A DNA stretch of 64,000 nt from Streptomyces sp. NBC_01214 (GTDB lineage: Bacteria; Actinomycetota; Actinomycetes; Streptomycetales; Streptomycetaceae), in contig NZ_JAPEOS010000003.1 of the NCBI RefSeq assembly GCF_026340975.1, positions 1,426,001 to 1,490,000 of the forward strand, in the 5' to 3' direction. This document shows, one piece after another, positions 25,193 to 34,316 of the stretch (position 1 is its first letter; each line of letters starts with the position of its first letter). The notes under the pieces are model-generated. The model was not told the DNA's origin. It saw only the letters and a list, made by a program, of their open reading frames with translations, and did not search any database. The translations under genes were made by a program, and so were the position numbers.

Positions 25193-25217
25193 CATTGAAT
25201 TGTGCACAACTGAATTG
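25193..25217. promoter_or_regulatory. Probable OhrR operator
   Basis: The perfect palindrome ttgtgcacaa (25200-25209) lies between flanking tgaat and tgaattg sequences in the divergent ohrR-ohr promoter region, a layout usual for OhrR binding sites. Confidence 0.6.
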
Positions 25218-25287
25218 CGTGCTCTACTGGTGGAGCGCGGTCGACCACCGGCCGCCGCCACGGTTCATTTCTGCGAGAGGAACTCTC

Positions 25288-25698
<411 letters not shown>

Positions 25699-25774
25699 AG
25701 ATGCCGGACACCTGGCGGGCGGCCACCATGGAAGGGCATCCACTTCTACGGGGGCCGCACGCCAGGAGGCGCCA

Positions 25775-27466
25775 GTGGCGCACACCTACGCAACGGACGT
25801 CCTCGTCGTCGGCGCCGGCCCGGTCGGGCTGACCGCCGCCGCGGAGCTCCGCAGACGCGGCGTCACCTGTCGGATCGTCGACCGGCTGCCGGCCCGGCTG
25901 CCGTTCGCGAAGGCCGTCGGCATCCAGCCGCGCACGCTGGAGGTGTGGGACCGCATGGGGATGGTCCGCGCCGCCCTCGAGGCGGCCGTCCCGATGCGGG
26001 GGCAGTTCCTGTACGTCAACGGCGTCGAGAAGGCCCGCACCGAGCTCTCCGTGCCGCCCGAAGTGCCCTACGGATTCGCGGCGTTGCCGCAGTACGAGAC
26101 CGAGCGCATCCTGGACGAGTTCCTGGGCCGCTTCGGAACGGCCGTCGAACGGGGCACCGAACTCGTGTCGTTCACCCAGGACGCCGACGGGGTGACCTGC
26201 CGGCTGCACACCCCGTCAGGGGCGCAGGAAGAGCTGCGGACCCGGTACCTGGTGGGCTGCGACGGCGCGCACAGCATCGTCCGCAAAGGACTCGGCCTCA
26301 CCTTCGAGGGCGGGGCCTTCGCCGAGGAGTACATGCTCGCCGACGTACGCGTCGACTGGGACCTGCCGCCCGGGTACAACCTGCGCGCCATGCACCTCGA
26401 CGACGACGGGGCGGTCGACGACGTGCTCGTCTGCATCCCGCTGCCCGGCCGGGGCCGGTACCGCATGTCGATGATGGTGCCGCCCGAACTCTCCACCGCA
26501 CGGCAGGACGCGGCCGCCTCCGACGGCATCACCCATGGCCTGCAGAGCGGCCGGAGCCCCGCACTGGCCGACATCCAAGCCGTCCTGGACCGGCTCTCAC
26601 CGCAGCCGACCACCGCCTTCGACATCCGCTGGACTTCGGTGTTCCGCATCAGCCACCGGATCGTGGACCGCTACGGCGACGGCCGGGTCTTCGTCGCAGG
26701 GGACGCGGCCCACATCCACCCGCCGACCGGCGCCCAGGGCATGAACACCGGCATCCAGGACGCCTGGAACCTGGCCTGGAAGCTCGCCCTGGCGTGCGCC
26801 GGCGCGGCCCACCCCGGCCTGCTCGCCGGCTACGACGCCGAGCGCCGGCCGGTCGGCGAGGAAGTCGTCGGTCGCACCGTACGACACGCCGTCGAGGGAA
26901 TGGAGAACGACCCCGACGACCCGGCGACGGTGATGATGCGCGAGGCCCAACTCCTCGTCGGCTACCGGGGAAGCCCGACCGTGGACCCGGCCGGCGACGG
27001 CAGGGGCCCCCGGCCCGGCGACCGGGCACCGGACTGCGCGGGCCTCACCGGGCCCGGCACCGCCTACCCGCTGCGCCTGTACGACGTCCTGCGCGAGCGG
27101 GACCACGTACTGCTGCTCTACGGAGCCGGGTTCGGGCCCGGCTCCGAAACCGGGGCGGGCCTCGACGAACTCGTCCGGACGGCCCGGGAGTCCTCGGGCG
27201 GCCGGATGCAGGTCTGCCTGGTGCTCGCGGCGGACGCGGGCACGGGCGCCGACGCGCACGCCATCATCGAGGCTGACGGGACGACACTGCCGGTCTACAC
27301 CGACGGCCGGGGAGAGTTCGCCCGCCTCTACGCGGCCGAGGAGCCCACGGCCTTCGTGATCCGCCCGGACGGATACCTCGGCGCCCGGCTCCCGCTCTCT
27401 CCGCCCGCCCCGCGCCCACTGGCCGCCCACCTCGCGGGCGTCTTCGCCGCGAGCCCGCCGAACTGA
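25775..27466 (+). CDS. FAD-dependent aromatic monooxygenase
   Basis: GTG start with AGGAGG six bases upstream. The 563-residue enzyme has the PHBH-fold class A monooxygenase motifs: VLVVGAGPVGLTAAAELRRR (dinucleotide fold), LVGCDGAHSIVRKGLGL (DG motif) and GRVFVAGDAAHIHPPTGAQG (GD motif). The C-terminal ~130 residues (from GDRAPDC) form the thioredoxin-like domain typical of phenol hydroxylase/MhpA/PgaE relatives. It would hydroxylate an aromatic substrate with NAD(P)H. It lies 76 bp after ohr but has its own leader. Substrate is not inferable from context. Confidence 0.87.
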   Translation: MAHTYATDVLVVGAGPVGLTAAAELRRRGVTCRIVDRLPARLPFAKAVGIQPRTLEVWDRMGMVRAALEAAVPMRGQFLYVNGVEKARTELSVPPEVPYGFAALPQYETERILDEFLGRFGTAVERGTELVSFTQDADGVTCRLHTPSGAQEELRTRYLVGCDGAHSIVRKGLGLTFEGGAFAEEYMLADVRVDWDLPPGYNLRAMHLDDDGAVDDVLVCIPLPGRGRYRMSMMVPPELSTARQDAAASDGITHGLQSGRSPALADIQAVLDRLSPQPTTAFDIRWTSVFRISHRIVDRYGDGRVFVAGDAAHIHPPTGAQGMNTGIQDAWNLAWKLALACAGAAHPGLLAGYDAERRPVGEEVVGRTVRHAVEGMENDPDDPATVMMREAQLLVGYRGSPTVDPAGDGRGPRPGDRAPDCAGLTGPGTAYPLRLYDVLRERDHVLLLYGAGFGPGSETGAGLDELVRTARESSGGRMQVCLVLAADAGTGADAHAIIEADGTTLPVYTDGRGEFARLYAAEEPTAFVIRPDGYLGARLPLSPPAPRPLAAHLAGVFAASPPN

Positions 27467-27506
27467 CCGGTCAGGCCGGGCAAGACACGGAAGGCACCCC
27501 CGGCCC

Positions 27507-27703
27507 AGGCCCTGTCGTCACAGTCCCGTCGGGCCCGCGACGCCCGGCACCGCACCTGGCAGCATGGTCGGGGCGCCCGAGTGCGTCCAATACACGGGCG
27601 CCCCTCCGCCTTGCGATGTTTCCTCTCGGCCCTGCGGGCCTGGAGAGATCCCTTGGCACCGGACGCCGCGGGCTCGGCCGACGCCACTTTGACGACAGGA
27701 CCT
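27507..27703. repeat. Element with aggYcctgtcgtca terminal inverted repeats (197 bp)
   Basis: Left end aggccctgtcgtcacagtcc and right end tgacgacaggacct are inverted repeats; the interior has no gene. The same ends bound a 56-bp palindrome at 55122-55177. The left arm reads through gtcccgtcgggcccgcgacgcc, matching the whole inner part of that palindrome in reverse. The right end overlaps the stop codon of the 27702-28064 gene. Confidence 0.6.
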
Positions 27704-28064
27704 AAACGACGGCCCGGGAGGCCTCGCGGCGCTGTCGCTTGCCCAGCGGGGCCAGCGACATGTCCTGGGCCTGCGACTTCAGCTGCTTGAACCCGTACCC
27801 GCGCTCGGCCAGCCAGCTCTCCGCCGCCAGCTCCGCCCGGGCCGTCGCGTCGAGGATGTCCTCCTCGGCCTCACCCGTGTCCACGAAGCGGAAGGTGAAG
27901 AAGGGACGGGCCGCGAGGTCGTACGTGAGGTGCCCCTCGGCAGTGAACTCCGCGCGCAGCATGTCGTGCTCGGGCGCGGCGGCGAGCAGCTCGGCCCTCT
28001 GGTCGTCGGTCAGACCGTCGAACGAGCCGCGGACGGTGATGCGGAAGGTACGGGTAGCGCTCAT
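27702..28064 (-). CDS. DUF6204-like conserved protein
   Basis: A 120-residue soluble protein (MSATRTFRITVRGSFDGLTD) with conserved-looking LTYDLAARPFFTFRF and a C-terminal LGKRQRREAS tail. I recognise it as the Streptomyces family annotated DUF6204; function is unknown. The stop codon lies inside the right inverted repeat of the 197-bp element, so the last residues may have been supplied by it. Single gene with its own start. Confidence 0.7.
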   Translation of the reverse strand: MSATRTFRITVRGSFDGLTDDQRAELLAAAPEHDMLRAEFTAEGHLTYDLAARPFFTFRFVDTGEAEEDILDATARAELAAESWLAERGYGFKQLKSQAQDMSLAPLGKRQRREASRAVV

Positions 28065-28237
28065 CCCCGGAGCCTAGGTCGGGCACGGTCCCCCTGCACC
28101 TGGATATCCGCCGGTCCGCCCCCGCCCACCACCCCGCGGACGGTCGCGCAGGGCCGCGTACACCGCTTGGACACCCGGAAAGCCCCCGCGGGGAGCCCGT
28201 TTTGGATTTGCCGGACGATCCTCAATACGATCCGGCG

Positions 28238-29515
28238 ATGATCACAAGAAAACGGCTTGCGGTCGGGGCGTGCGGCCTGCTCGCCGCCCTGGCCGTCGGG
28301 CTCTTCCCGGCGAGCGCCACCGCCGCCGACGAACCGACGGCGAAGGAACCCCCCAAGGTCGACCTCGTCCTCGACGTGAGCGGCTCCATGCGGGCCAACG
28401 ACATCGACGGACAGTCCCGCATGGCCGCGGCCAAGCAGGCCTTCAACGAGGTCATCGACGCGGTCCCGGCCGAAGTGCGCCTCGGCATACGGACCCTGGG
28501 GGCCGACTACCCGGGCGACGACCGGGCCACGGGGTGCAAGGACACCAAGCAGCTCTACGCGGTCGGCCCCCTCGACCGGACCGAGGCGAAGACCGCGGTG
28601 GCGACCCTGGCCCCCACCGGCTGGACGCCGATCGGACCGGCCCTGCTCGGCGCGGCCCAGGACCTGGAGGGCGGCAACGGCTCCAAGCGGATCGTGCTCA
28701 TCACGGACGGCGAGGACACCTGCGCCCCGCTCGACCCGTGCGAAGTGGCGCGCGACATCGCCGCCAAGGGCATCCACCTGGTCATCGACACCCTCGGCCT
28801 GGTCCCGGACGCCAAGACCCGGGCCCAGCTGACCTGCATCGCCGAGGCCACCGGCGGTACCTACACCTCGGTGCAGCACAAGGCGGACCTCTCCAACAGG
28901 GTGAAACAACTCGTCGACCGGGCCGCGGACCCGGTCGTCAACCCGGTGGCGACCGAGGGCGCGAAGCAGTGCCAGGGCGCCCCGCAGCTGAAGGCCGGCC
29001 TCTACAGCGACCGCGAGACCTTCGGTGAACACCGCTGGTACCGGGTCGACGTGCTCCCGGGGCAGGAACTGCGCGCCTCGGTCAGCATCGGCGCCGACCG
29101 CGCCGTCAACAACGACTACGGCGTCCTGCTGCGCGCCACCACCGTCCACGGCCGCGAGATCGTGCGCGGCTCGGAAGCGGGCAACGGGCGTACCGACGTC
29201 CTCTCGACCGGCCTGCGCTACCCGAAGGCCGAGATCGACGGCCTGGACTCGGACGCCAAGCCCGTGCCGGAGACCGTCTGCCTCCAGGTCAGCAACTCCT
29301 TCTCCGCTCCCGCCTCCGTCAAGACGACCCCGGGCATGCCCGTCGAGCTGACCATCGACCTGGTGGACGGACCCGACGGGGCCTCCGACGTCGCCGCGTT
29401 CGGCCTCGGGCGGGGCTGGTGGCTCCTGGCCGTGCTGGCACTCGCCGGACTGCTGGCCGGCCTGGTGTGGGGATGGATCTCCCGCTGGCGCATCTCCGTC
29501 TGGAGGACCAACTGA
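28238..29515 (+). CDS. Exported von Willebrand factor A domain protein
   Basis: ATG 28238 (MITRKRLAVGACGLLAALAV) gives a signal peptide cleaved near ATAADEPT; the frame's earlier ATG would not. The VWA domain starts at about residue 42, with a complete MIDAS DVSGSM, a later Thr in TGWTPIG and Asp in LITDGEDTC. A beta-rich region follows, then a C-terminal membrane segment (WWLLAVLALAGLLAGLVWGW) and a short basic tail, so it is anchored with the VWA outside. Its stop overlaps the next start as TGATG. Weak ribosome-binding site. Probably forms a complex with the next gene's product. Confidence 0.82.
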   Translation: MITRKRLAVGACGLLAALAVGLFPASATAADEPTAKEPPKVDLVLDVSGSMRANDIDGQSRMAAAKQAFNEVIDAVPAEVRLGIRTLGADYPGDDRATGCKDTKQLYAVGPLDRTEAKTAVATLAPTGWTPIGPALLGAAQDLEGGNGSKRIVLITDGEDTCAPLDPCEVARDIAAKGIHLVIDTLGLVPDAKTRAQLTCIAEATGGTYTSVQHKADLSNRVKQLVDRAADPVVNPVATEGAKQCQGAPQLKAGLYSDRETFGEHRWYRVDVLPGQELRASVSIGADRAVNNDYGVLLRATTVHGREIVRGSEAGNGRTDVLSTGLRYPKAEIDGLDSDAKPVPETVCLQVSNSFSAPASVKTTPGMPVELTIDLVDGPDGASDVAAFGLGRGWWLLAVLALAGLLAGLVWGWISRWRISVWRTN

Positions 29516-30333
29516 TGCGTAGAGTAGGCACACTGACCGCGTCCCTGCTGGCCGCGGCCGCCGCCCTCACGGTGGCGGGCACGGCCGTGGGTACGGCCGT
29601 CGCGGACACGCCCTCGCCGAGCGCCAGCGCCAGCGCGAGTCCGGGCGGGGGCGGGGCCAAGGCCGAATCCGCCCCGACCGAGGCCGGCACCAGCTTCCGT
29701 ACCGCAGCGGCGTTCCGCCCGGGCCAGAAGGCCACGGCCGGCGCGTCCAGCGGCGACTACCTCTACTGGGTGGTGCCGATCGACGCGCAGCAGCGCGCCA
29801 CGGTGAAGGCCGCCGTCACCCTGCCCGAGCCGGCGGCCCGGCACGGCGCCTCGACCTGGCAGCTCGACGTGTACGACGGACTGCGCCGCCGGCAGGCCTG
29901 TGCCTACGGTACGCAGACCGCGGCCGCGGCGAAGGAAGCCGCCACGGTCGAACTGTCCTGCACCCTGCGCACCGTGCGCGCCGGAGCCGAGCCGTGGGCC
30001 AACGATCCGCTGCCGGGCAGCTACTACGTACGCCTGACGGTCGTCGACCTGCCGGACGAGGACAAGGGCCTGCCGGTGCGCGCGGCCGTCGAGGCCGAGG
30101 TGAAGGAGACCGGCGGCGTCCAGGCGGTGGACGGCGCCCTCTCCACCCCGCTGGTCGCCGGCACCGTGACCGCGACCCTGCGCGAGCCGGAGGACGGCTG
30201 GTCCGGCGGCTGGTGGTCCGACCGCTGGATCTGGACCGCCGCGGGCGGCGTGATCGCCGCCCTCGCGGGCGTCCTCGGGTACTCCCTGACGCGCGGCACG
30301 GGCCGCCCGTCCAGGGTTCCGCCGGGCGCCTGA
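29515..30333 (+). CDS. Exported membrane-anchored protein, partner of VWA protein
   Basis: Start overlaps the VWA stop (TGATG), implying coupled translation. The 272-residue protein has a signal peptide (MRRVGTLTASLLAAAAALTV), a Ser/Ala-rich low-complexity stretch, and a beta-rich ectodomain (SGDYLYWVVPIDAQQRATV, STWQLDVYDGLRRRQACAYG, two Cys). It ends with one transmembrane segment (WIWTAAGGVIAALAGVLGYSL) and a short basic tail. Same topology as its neighbour, whose C-terminal ectodomain also discusses Y-R-V-D beta strands. Function unknown. A strong hairpin follows at once. Confidence 0.75.
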   Translation: MRRVGTLTASLLAAAAALTVAGTAVGTAVADTPSPSASASASPGGGGAKAESAPTEAGTSFRTAAAFRPGQKATAGASSGDYLYWVVPIDAQQRATVKAAVTLPEPAARHGASTWQLDVYDGLRRRQACAYGTQTAAAAKEAATVELSCTLRTVRAGAEPWANDPLPGSYYVRLTVVDLPDEDKGLPVRAAVEAEVKETGGVQAVDGALSTPLVAGTVTATLREPEDGWSGGWWSDRWIWTAAGGVIAALAGVLGYSLTRGTGRPSRVPPGA

Positions 30334-30341
30334 GAAACGGC

Positions 30342-30370
30342 GGAGGCCGCGCCCGACGGGCGCGGCCTCC
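30342..30370 (+). terminator. Strong hairpin after VWA operon
   Basis: ggaggccgcgccc-gac-gggcgcggcctcc, a perfect 13-bp stem 9 bp after the stop codon. It lies between convergent genes and may serve both. No long T run. Confidence 0.75.
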
Positions 30371-30417
30371 CCCTCTGCCGGGGCCGGCGGTGGTCGGCCG
30401 ACCGACCGGCCGACCGC

Positions 30418-33048
30418 TCAGCGACCGCGGGTGAGCCGGGTGCCGAAGCCGGGCTCGACCAGGGCCCCCTTGACCGCGACCGGCACGCTCCGGGCCCCCT
30501 CCCCGCTGCCCACCGTCAGCACGGCCACCTCGGAACCGGCCTTCGCGCTGTGCGGCAGCGGTCCGGCGCCCGCACCGGCACCGTCACCGGTGGTGAGGGA
30601 CAGCTTCAGCTTCTGGCCGGGGACGCCGATCACGTTCAGGTCCTTGGTGGCCACCAGCGGCGTACGGCCGCCGAGCCCGTCGTCCACATGGCCCACGACG
30701 TCGCCCTTGCGGATCACCGGAGCCGAGGCGAGCGCCGTCCGCACCCCCTCGATGATCGTCTTGCTGTTCGCCAGCACCAGCTTCAGGCTGTTCCCGGCGT
30801 CCTCGTCCGGCCCGTCCACCCGCTGGTCCATCAACGTGCCGAGGATCAACTGGTCCTTGCCATCGATCGACTTGTACGCCGCCCACATCAGGGTCCCGCC
30901 GGCGGGTGTGCTGGAACCGGTCTTGATGCCCCGGATGGTGTTGTTGAGCAGGGTGTTGTTGTTCTCGAGCCGCGTGGGCAACCCCTTGATGGAGGCGTTC
31001 GGCAGAGCGACGATCGAGCGGAACACCTCGTCCTTCATGACGGCTTCGGCGAGCTTCAGCTGATCGACGGCGGTGCTGACGGTGCCCGCGTCCAGACCAC
31101 TGGGGTCCGTGTACGTGGTGTTCGTCATTCCGAGCTCCTTGGCGGCGGCGTTCATCTTCGCGACGAACGCGGCTTCGGAGTCGGTGCCGGTGTCCCAGCG
31201 TGCCAGCAGGCGGGCGACGTTGTTACCCGAGGGGATCATGAGCATCTTGAGCATGTCCTGCTGGCTGAACTTCTGCCCGGGGGTCAGGCTCGTGATGCGG
31301 GACTCGTGCTCCGAGTTGCCGTCCGCCACGGTCTTCGCGTCGATCGTGATGTCCGGACCGGGGTCGGCCTTGCGCAGCGGGTGGCCCTTGAGGATCACGT
31401 AGGCCGTCATCACCTTGGCGACGCTGGCCGTCGGGACGGGCTTCTGCTCACCGAACGTGCCGATGTCGCCGGAGCCGGAGACGCGCACGGCGCCCTGGCC
31501 CTTGGCGGGCCACGGGACGGAGAACTGACCGTCGACGGTGCGGTCGGTCTCGGCGGCGACGAGCTGCGGGGCGGGCAGGGGGCGCATCAGCTGCGCGCCG
31601 GCGCCGGCGCCCGCGAGGAGCAGCAGGATCGGCGTCCATATCTTGACGCGGCGCAGCGCGGTCCGGCGCGGGGTCTCCGCCGGGGGCCGGGTGTTGGTGA
31701 GCTCGGCCAGCAGGTCGAGCGGAGGCAGCGGCGCGGCGGGGGCCGGCCCGGCGACCTTGGCTTCGGGGGAGTGCGGTTGAGCTCGCGGCGCGACGGGGGC
31801 GGGCAGGTCGACGTCCTTGAGCGCGACGAACTGGCTCGTCCGCTCGGGGTCCGGCTCCACCTCCCGAGCCCAGGAGGGCGCCTTCCGCGGGGCGTCCGGC
31901 TCGACGGGCTTCTGCTTGGGCAGGGTGATGAGCATCGTCTCGTCGGACGCGGCTTCGACGACGTCGCCCTCAGCCTCCGGCTCGGGTCCGGTGTCTGCCC
32001 GGTCCCCAGCACTGGCTTCGCCGTCGGCCTCCGCCGCGGAGCGGGCCGTGCCCCCGGCTTCGGGCTCGGCGTCCGTCTCAGAACGGGCTGCGCTCGGGAG
32101 CCCAACGGCATCTGCGCCCTCGGCGTCCACCCCAGGCTCGGCATCGTCCGGGAGCCCGGAGCCGACCTGCCCCTTCCCCTTGGCCCGCGGGGCGGCTTCG
32201 CCCTCGGGCTCTACGCCCGCCTCGGCGTCGCTCTTCGGCGCCGCGGCAACGGCTTCCGCCTCGGGTTCGGCGTTGGCCTGGGGACGGGCATCGTCCGGGA
32301 GTTCGGAGCCGCTTTCGGGCCCGGCGTCGGTCTTCGGTTCCGCCGCATCGGCTTCCGCCTCGGAGCGGGCCGGGTCGGTCTGGTCCTCGGGTTCGGCGTC
32401 GCCCTTGGACTCGGCATCGTGCGGGAGTTCGGAGCCGGCCTGGGCCTTCGGCTTGGCCCGGGGGGTGGTTTCGCCCTTGGGTTCGGCGTCGGCGTCGGCG
32501 GTCGGCGCCGCGGCAACGACTTCCGCCTCGGAGTCGGCGGTGCTCTCGGCTTCCGTTTCCGCTTCGGGTTCGGCGTCGGCCTGGGGTTCCGTGTCCGCTT
32601 CCGCGTCGGCCTTTGGCTCCGCCGCATCGGCTTCCGCCGCGGAGCGGGTCGGGTCGGTCTGGTCCTCGGGTTCGGTGTCGCGCGGGAGTCCGGCATCGGC
32701 TTCGCTCGCGGGCTGGGACTCGGCTGCGCCTTGAGGGTCGGCATCGTGCGGGAGTTCGGAGCCGGCCTGGGCCTTCGGCTCGGTCCGGGGGGCGGCTTCG
32801 CCCGCGGGTTCTGCGTCCGCCTCGGCGTCGGCTGCGCCGTGGGGGGCGGAGTCCGTTTCGGGACCGGCATCGCCGGGGAGTTCGGAGTCGGCGTCGGCCA
32901 GGGGGGCGGCTTCGCTCCCGGGCTCCGCACCGGCTTCGGCCTCGGTTCCGGTCCCGGCCGTAGCTTCGGGCTCCCCCTCCAGAGCGGTGGTCACTGCCTC
33001 GATCTCCGGGTCGTCCGAGGAACCGCCCGCCACCGTTACCGACTTCAT
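30418..33048 (-). CDS. D-alanyl-D-alanine carboxypeptidase with long acidic cytoplasmic region
   Basis: An 876-residue type II membrane protein. Residues ~20-375 are low-complexity, rich in Glu/Ala/Asp/Pro, with repeated blocks such as PRAKPKAQAGSELPHDA and EPEDQTDPxRSxAEADAAEP. A membrane segment lies at ~473-492 (IWTPILLLLAGAGAGAQLM). The extracellular S11-type penicillin-binding domain has SxxK at 542-545 (TASVAKVM), SxN at 607-609 (SGNN) and KTG at 709-711 (GIKTGSS). It trims peptidoglycan stem peptides. Streptomyces homologues often have an acidic N-terminus, but this one is very long. Start codon uncertain by a few residues. Confidence 0.88.
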   Translation of the reverse strand: MKSVTVAGGSSDDPEIEAVTTALEGEPEATAGTGTEAEAGAEPGSEAAPLADADSELPGDAGPETDSAPHGAADAEADAEPAGEAAPRTEPKAQAGSELPHDADPQGAAESQPASEADAGLPRDTEPEDQTDPTRSAAEADAAEPKADAEADTEPQADAEPEAETEAESTADSEAEVVAAAPTADADAEPKGETTPRAKPKAQAGSELPHDAESKGDAEPEDQTDPARSEAEADAAEPKTDAGPESGSELPDDARPQANAEPEAEAVAAAPKSDAEAGVEPEGEAAPRAKGKGQVGSGLPDDAEPGVDAEGADAVGLPSAARSETDAEPEAGGTARSAAEADGEASAGDRADTGPEPEAEGDVVEAASDETMLITLPKQKPVEPDAPRKAPSWAREVEPDPERTSQFVALKDVDLPAPVAPRAQPHSPEAKVAGPAPAAPLPPLDLLAELTNTRPPAETPRRTALRRVKIWTPILLLLAGAGAGAQLMRPLPAPQLVAAETDRTVDGQFSVPWPAKGQGAVRVSGSGDIGTFGEQKPVPTASVAKVMTAYVILKGHPLRKADPGPDITIDAKTVADGNSEHESRITSLTPGQKFSQQDMLKMLMIPSGNNVARLLARWDTGTDSEAAFVAKMNAAAKELGMTNTTYTDPSGLDAGTVSTAVDQLKLAEAVMKDEVFRSIVALPNASIKGLPTRLENNNTLLNNTIRGIKTGSSTPAGGTLMWAAYKSIDGKDQLILGTLMDQRVDGPDEDAGNSLKLVLANSKTIIEGVRTALASAPVIRKGDVVGHVDDGLGGRTPLVATKDLNVIGVPGQKLKLSLTTGDGAGAGAGPLPHSAKAGSEVAVLTVGSGEGARSVPVAVKGALVEPGFGTRLTRGR

Positions 33049-33280
33049 CCCAGCCCCGCCTTGCTGCTCACATCATGCCGATACGACCGGCGAGGCCCCA
33101 GGGGCCCCGCCGCACTGCCAGATGCCCCCGGTACGCCGCCCGTTCCATCCGCTGGATCTTGTGACCGTTCGGTCATATTCGCTGAGTACGCCTACTCATG
33201 ACCCCGCCCGCCCACCGGCCGACCATGGGACACATCGCACCGCACCACCACCGCACCGCACCGTCCGAACGGGGTCGTCC

Positions 33281-33943
33281 ATGCTCAGCCGAATCGCCGC
33301 CGCCCTCGTGCCCGCCTTCGGGCGGCTGACCGTCACCGCCGACCCCGGGGACCGGCCCGCCCCCGGCGCCATCCTGGTCGCCAACCACACCTCCCTCGCC
33401 GACCCGGCCGTCGTGGTCGCCGCACTGCGCCGGTACGGGATCGAGCCGGTCATCCTGGCCACCAGCGGCCTCTGGCGGGTACCGCTGCTCGGCTCCGCGC
33501 TCCGCCGCGAAGGCCACATCGCCGTCCACCGCGGCACCGCCCGCGCCGCCGACTCCCTCGACGCGGCGGCTGTCGCCCTCGCCTCGGGCCGCAGCGTGCT
33601 GCTCTACGGCGAAGGCCGGCTGCCCGTGCGCCGCGACGCGGGGGAGACGGCCCCCGGCCCCTTCCGTAGCGGCCTGGCCCGGCTCGCCGCCGCGACGGGC
33701 GCCCCGGTCGTGCCCGTCGGCCAGGCGGGTGCCCGCCGCCTCTGCTCCGGGAGCGGCGCCAAGCAGCTCGCCGGCGTCTTCACCGCCCCGCTGCGCAGGC
33801 CCTGCTTCCACGTCCACATCGGCTCGCCGCTGCACCTGCCCGACCGGGTGCCGGAGGCTACGGACCGGGCTCGCGAGGCGGTCACGGCCGCCTGGCGCAC
33901 CGCGGCGTTCGCCCTCGGGGAGGCGGGTCGGGAGACGGCCTGA
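33281..33943 (+). CDS. 1-acyl-glycerol-3-phosphate acyltransferase (PlsC family)
   Basis: ATG 33281 begins MLSRIAAALVPAFGRLTV; the open frame upstream lacks features. The 220-residue protein has the acyltransferase motif NHTSLADP (NHxxxxD), the GLWRVPLLGSALRREGHIAV segment, the LYGEGRLPV motif (usually F/E-G-T/S-R) and VVPVGQAG. It would transfer an acyl chain to a lysophospholipid at the membrane. No ribosome-binding site is obvious. Divergent from the carboxypeptidase with a 230-bp gap. Confidence 0.82.
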   Translation: MLSRIAAALVPAFGRLTVTADPGDRPAPGAILVANHTSLADPAVVVAALRRYGIEPVILATSGLWRVPLLGSALRREGHIAVHRGTARAADSLDAAAVALASGRSVLLYGEGRLPVRRDAGETAPGPFRSGLARLAAATGAPVVPVGQAGARRLCSGSGAKQLAGVFTAPLRRPCFHVHIGSPLHLPDRVPEATDRAREAVTAAWRTAAFALGEAGRETA

Positions 33944-34058
33944 GGCCGTTCCCGCGGAGGTGCGCCGTGGCTCTGGGCGCTGCCGCGGAGGAAGAAGATC
34001 GGCCCCTCGGACCGTGTCGCCGAGCCCGTCACCGGTCACGGCATGCGAACGTCTCCGC

Positions 34059-34307
34059 ATGACCGAAGGCTCGACACCACACATTTCCTCGGCGCGGATC
34101 ACCGTCTTGGGGGTGCAACCCGGAAACCCGCCCTTCCGTATCGTGGAGGTCGACGGCGAGTTCGTCGGCAGGGCGACTTCGATGACGGACGTGCTCCTGA
34201 TCGCCGCGGAGGCCGGGATCACGATCCACGACCTCGACGACCTCGAGGTGGTCCGCTGGGTCAGTGGCGGCAAGTTCACCTGGACGATCCCGGGCGGCAG
34301 GGCCTAG
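34059..34307 (+). CDS. Conserved small hypothetical protein
   Basis: 82 residues, ATG at 34059 (MTEGSTPHISSARITVLG). Soluble, with VQPGNPPFRIVEVDGE and EVVRWVSGGKFTW segments that look like conserved Streptomyces small proteins of unknown role. No motif recognised. Codon use is normal for the chromosome. Convergent with the next gene, 9 bp away. Confidence 0.6.
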   Translation: MTEGSTPHISSARITVLGVQPGNPPFRIVEVDGEFVGRATSMTDVLLIAAEAGITIHDLDDLEVVRWVSGGKFTWTIPGGRA

Positions 34308-34316
34308 GCACGGCAC

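Noticed and set aside
31923..32988. Repetitive array resembling a CRISPR at first sight
   Set aside because: Repeats are in-frame coding blocks of unequal length and spacing within the carboxypeptidase tail, without spacers or cas genes.
30550..33201. 883-residue plus-strand open frame
   Set aside because: It is the antisense shadow of the carboxypeptidase's GC-rich repetitive coding region, with no ribosome-binding site, no recognisable domain and simple-sequence content.
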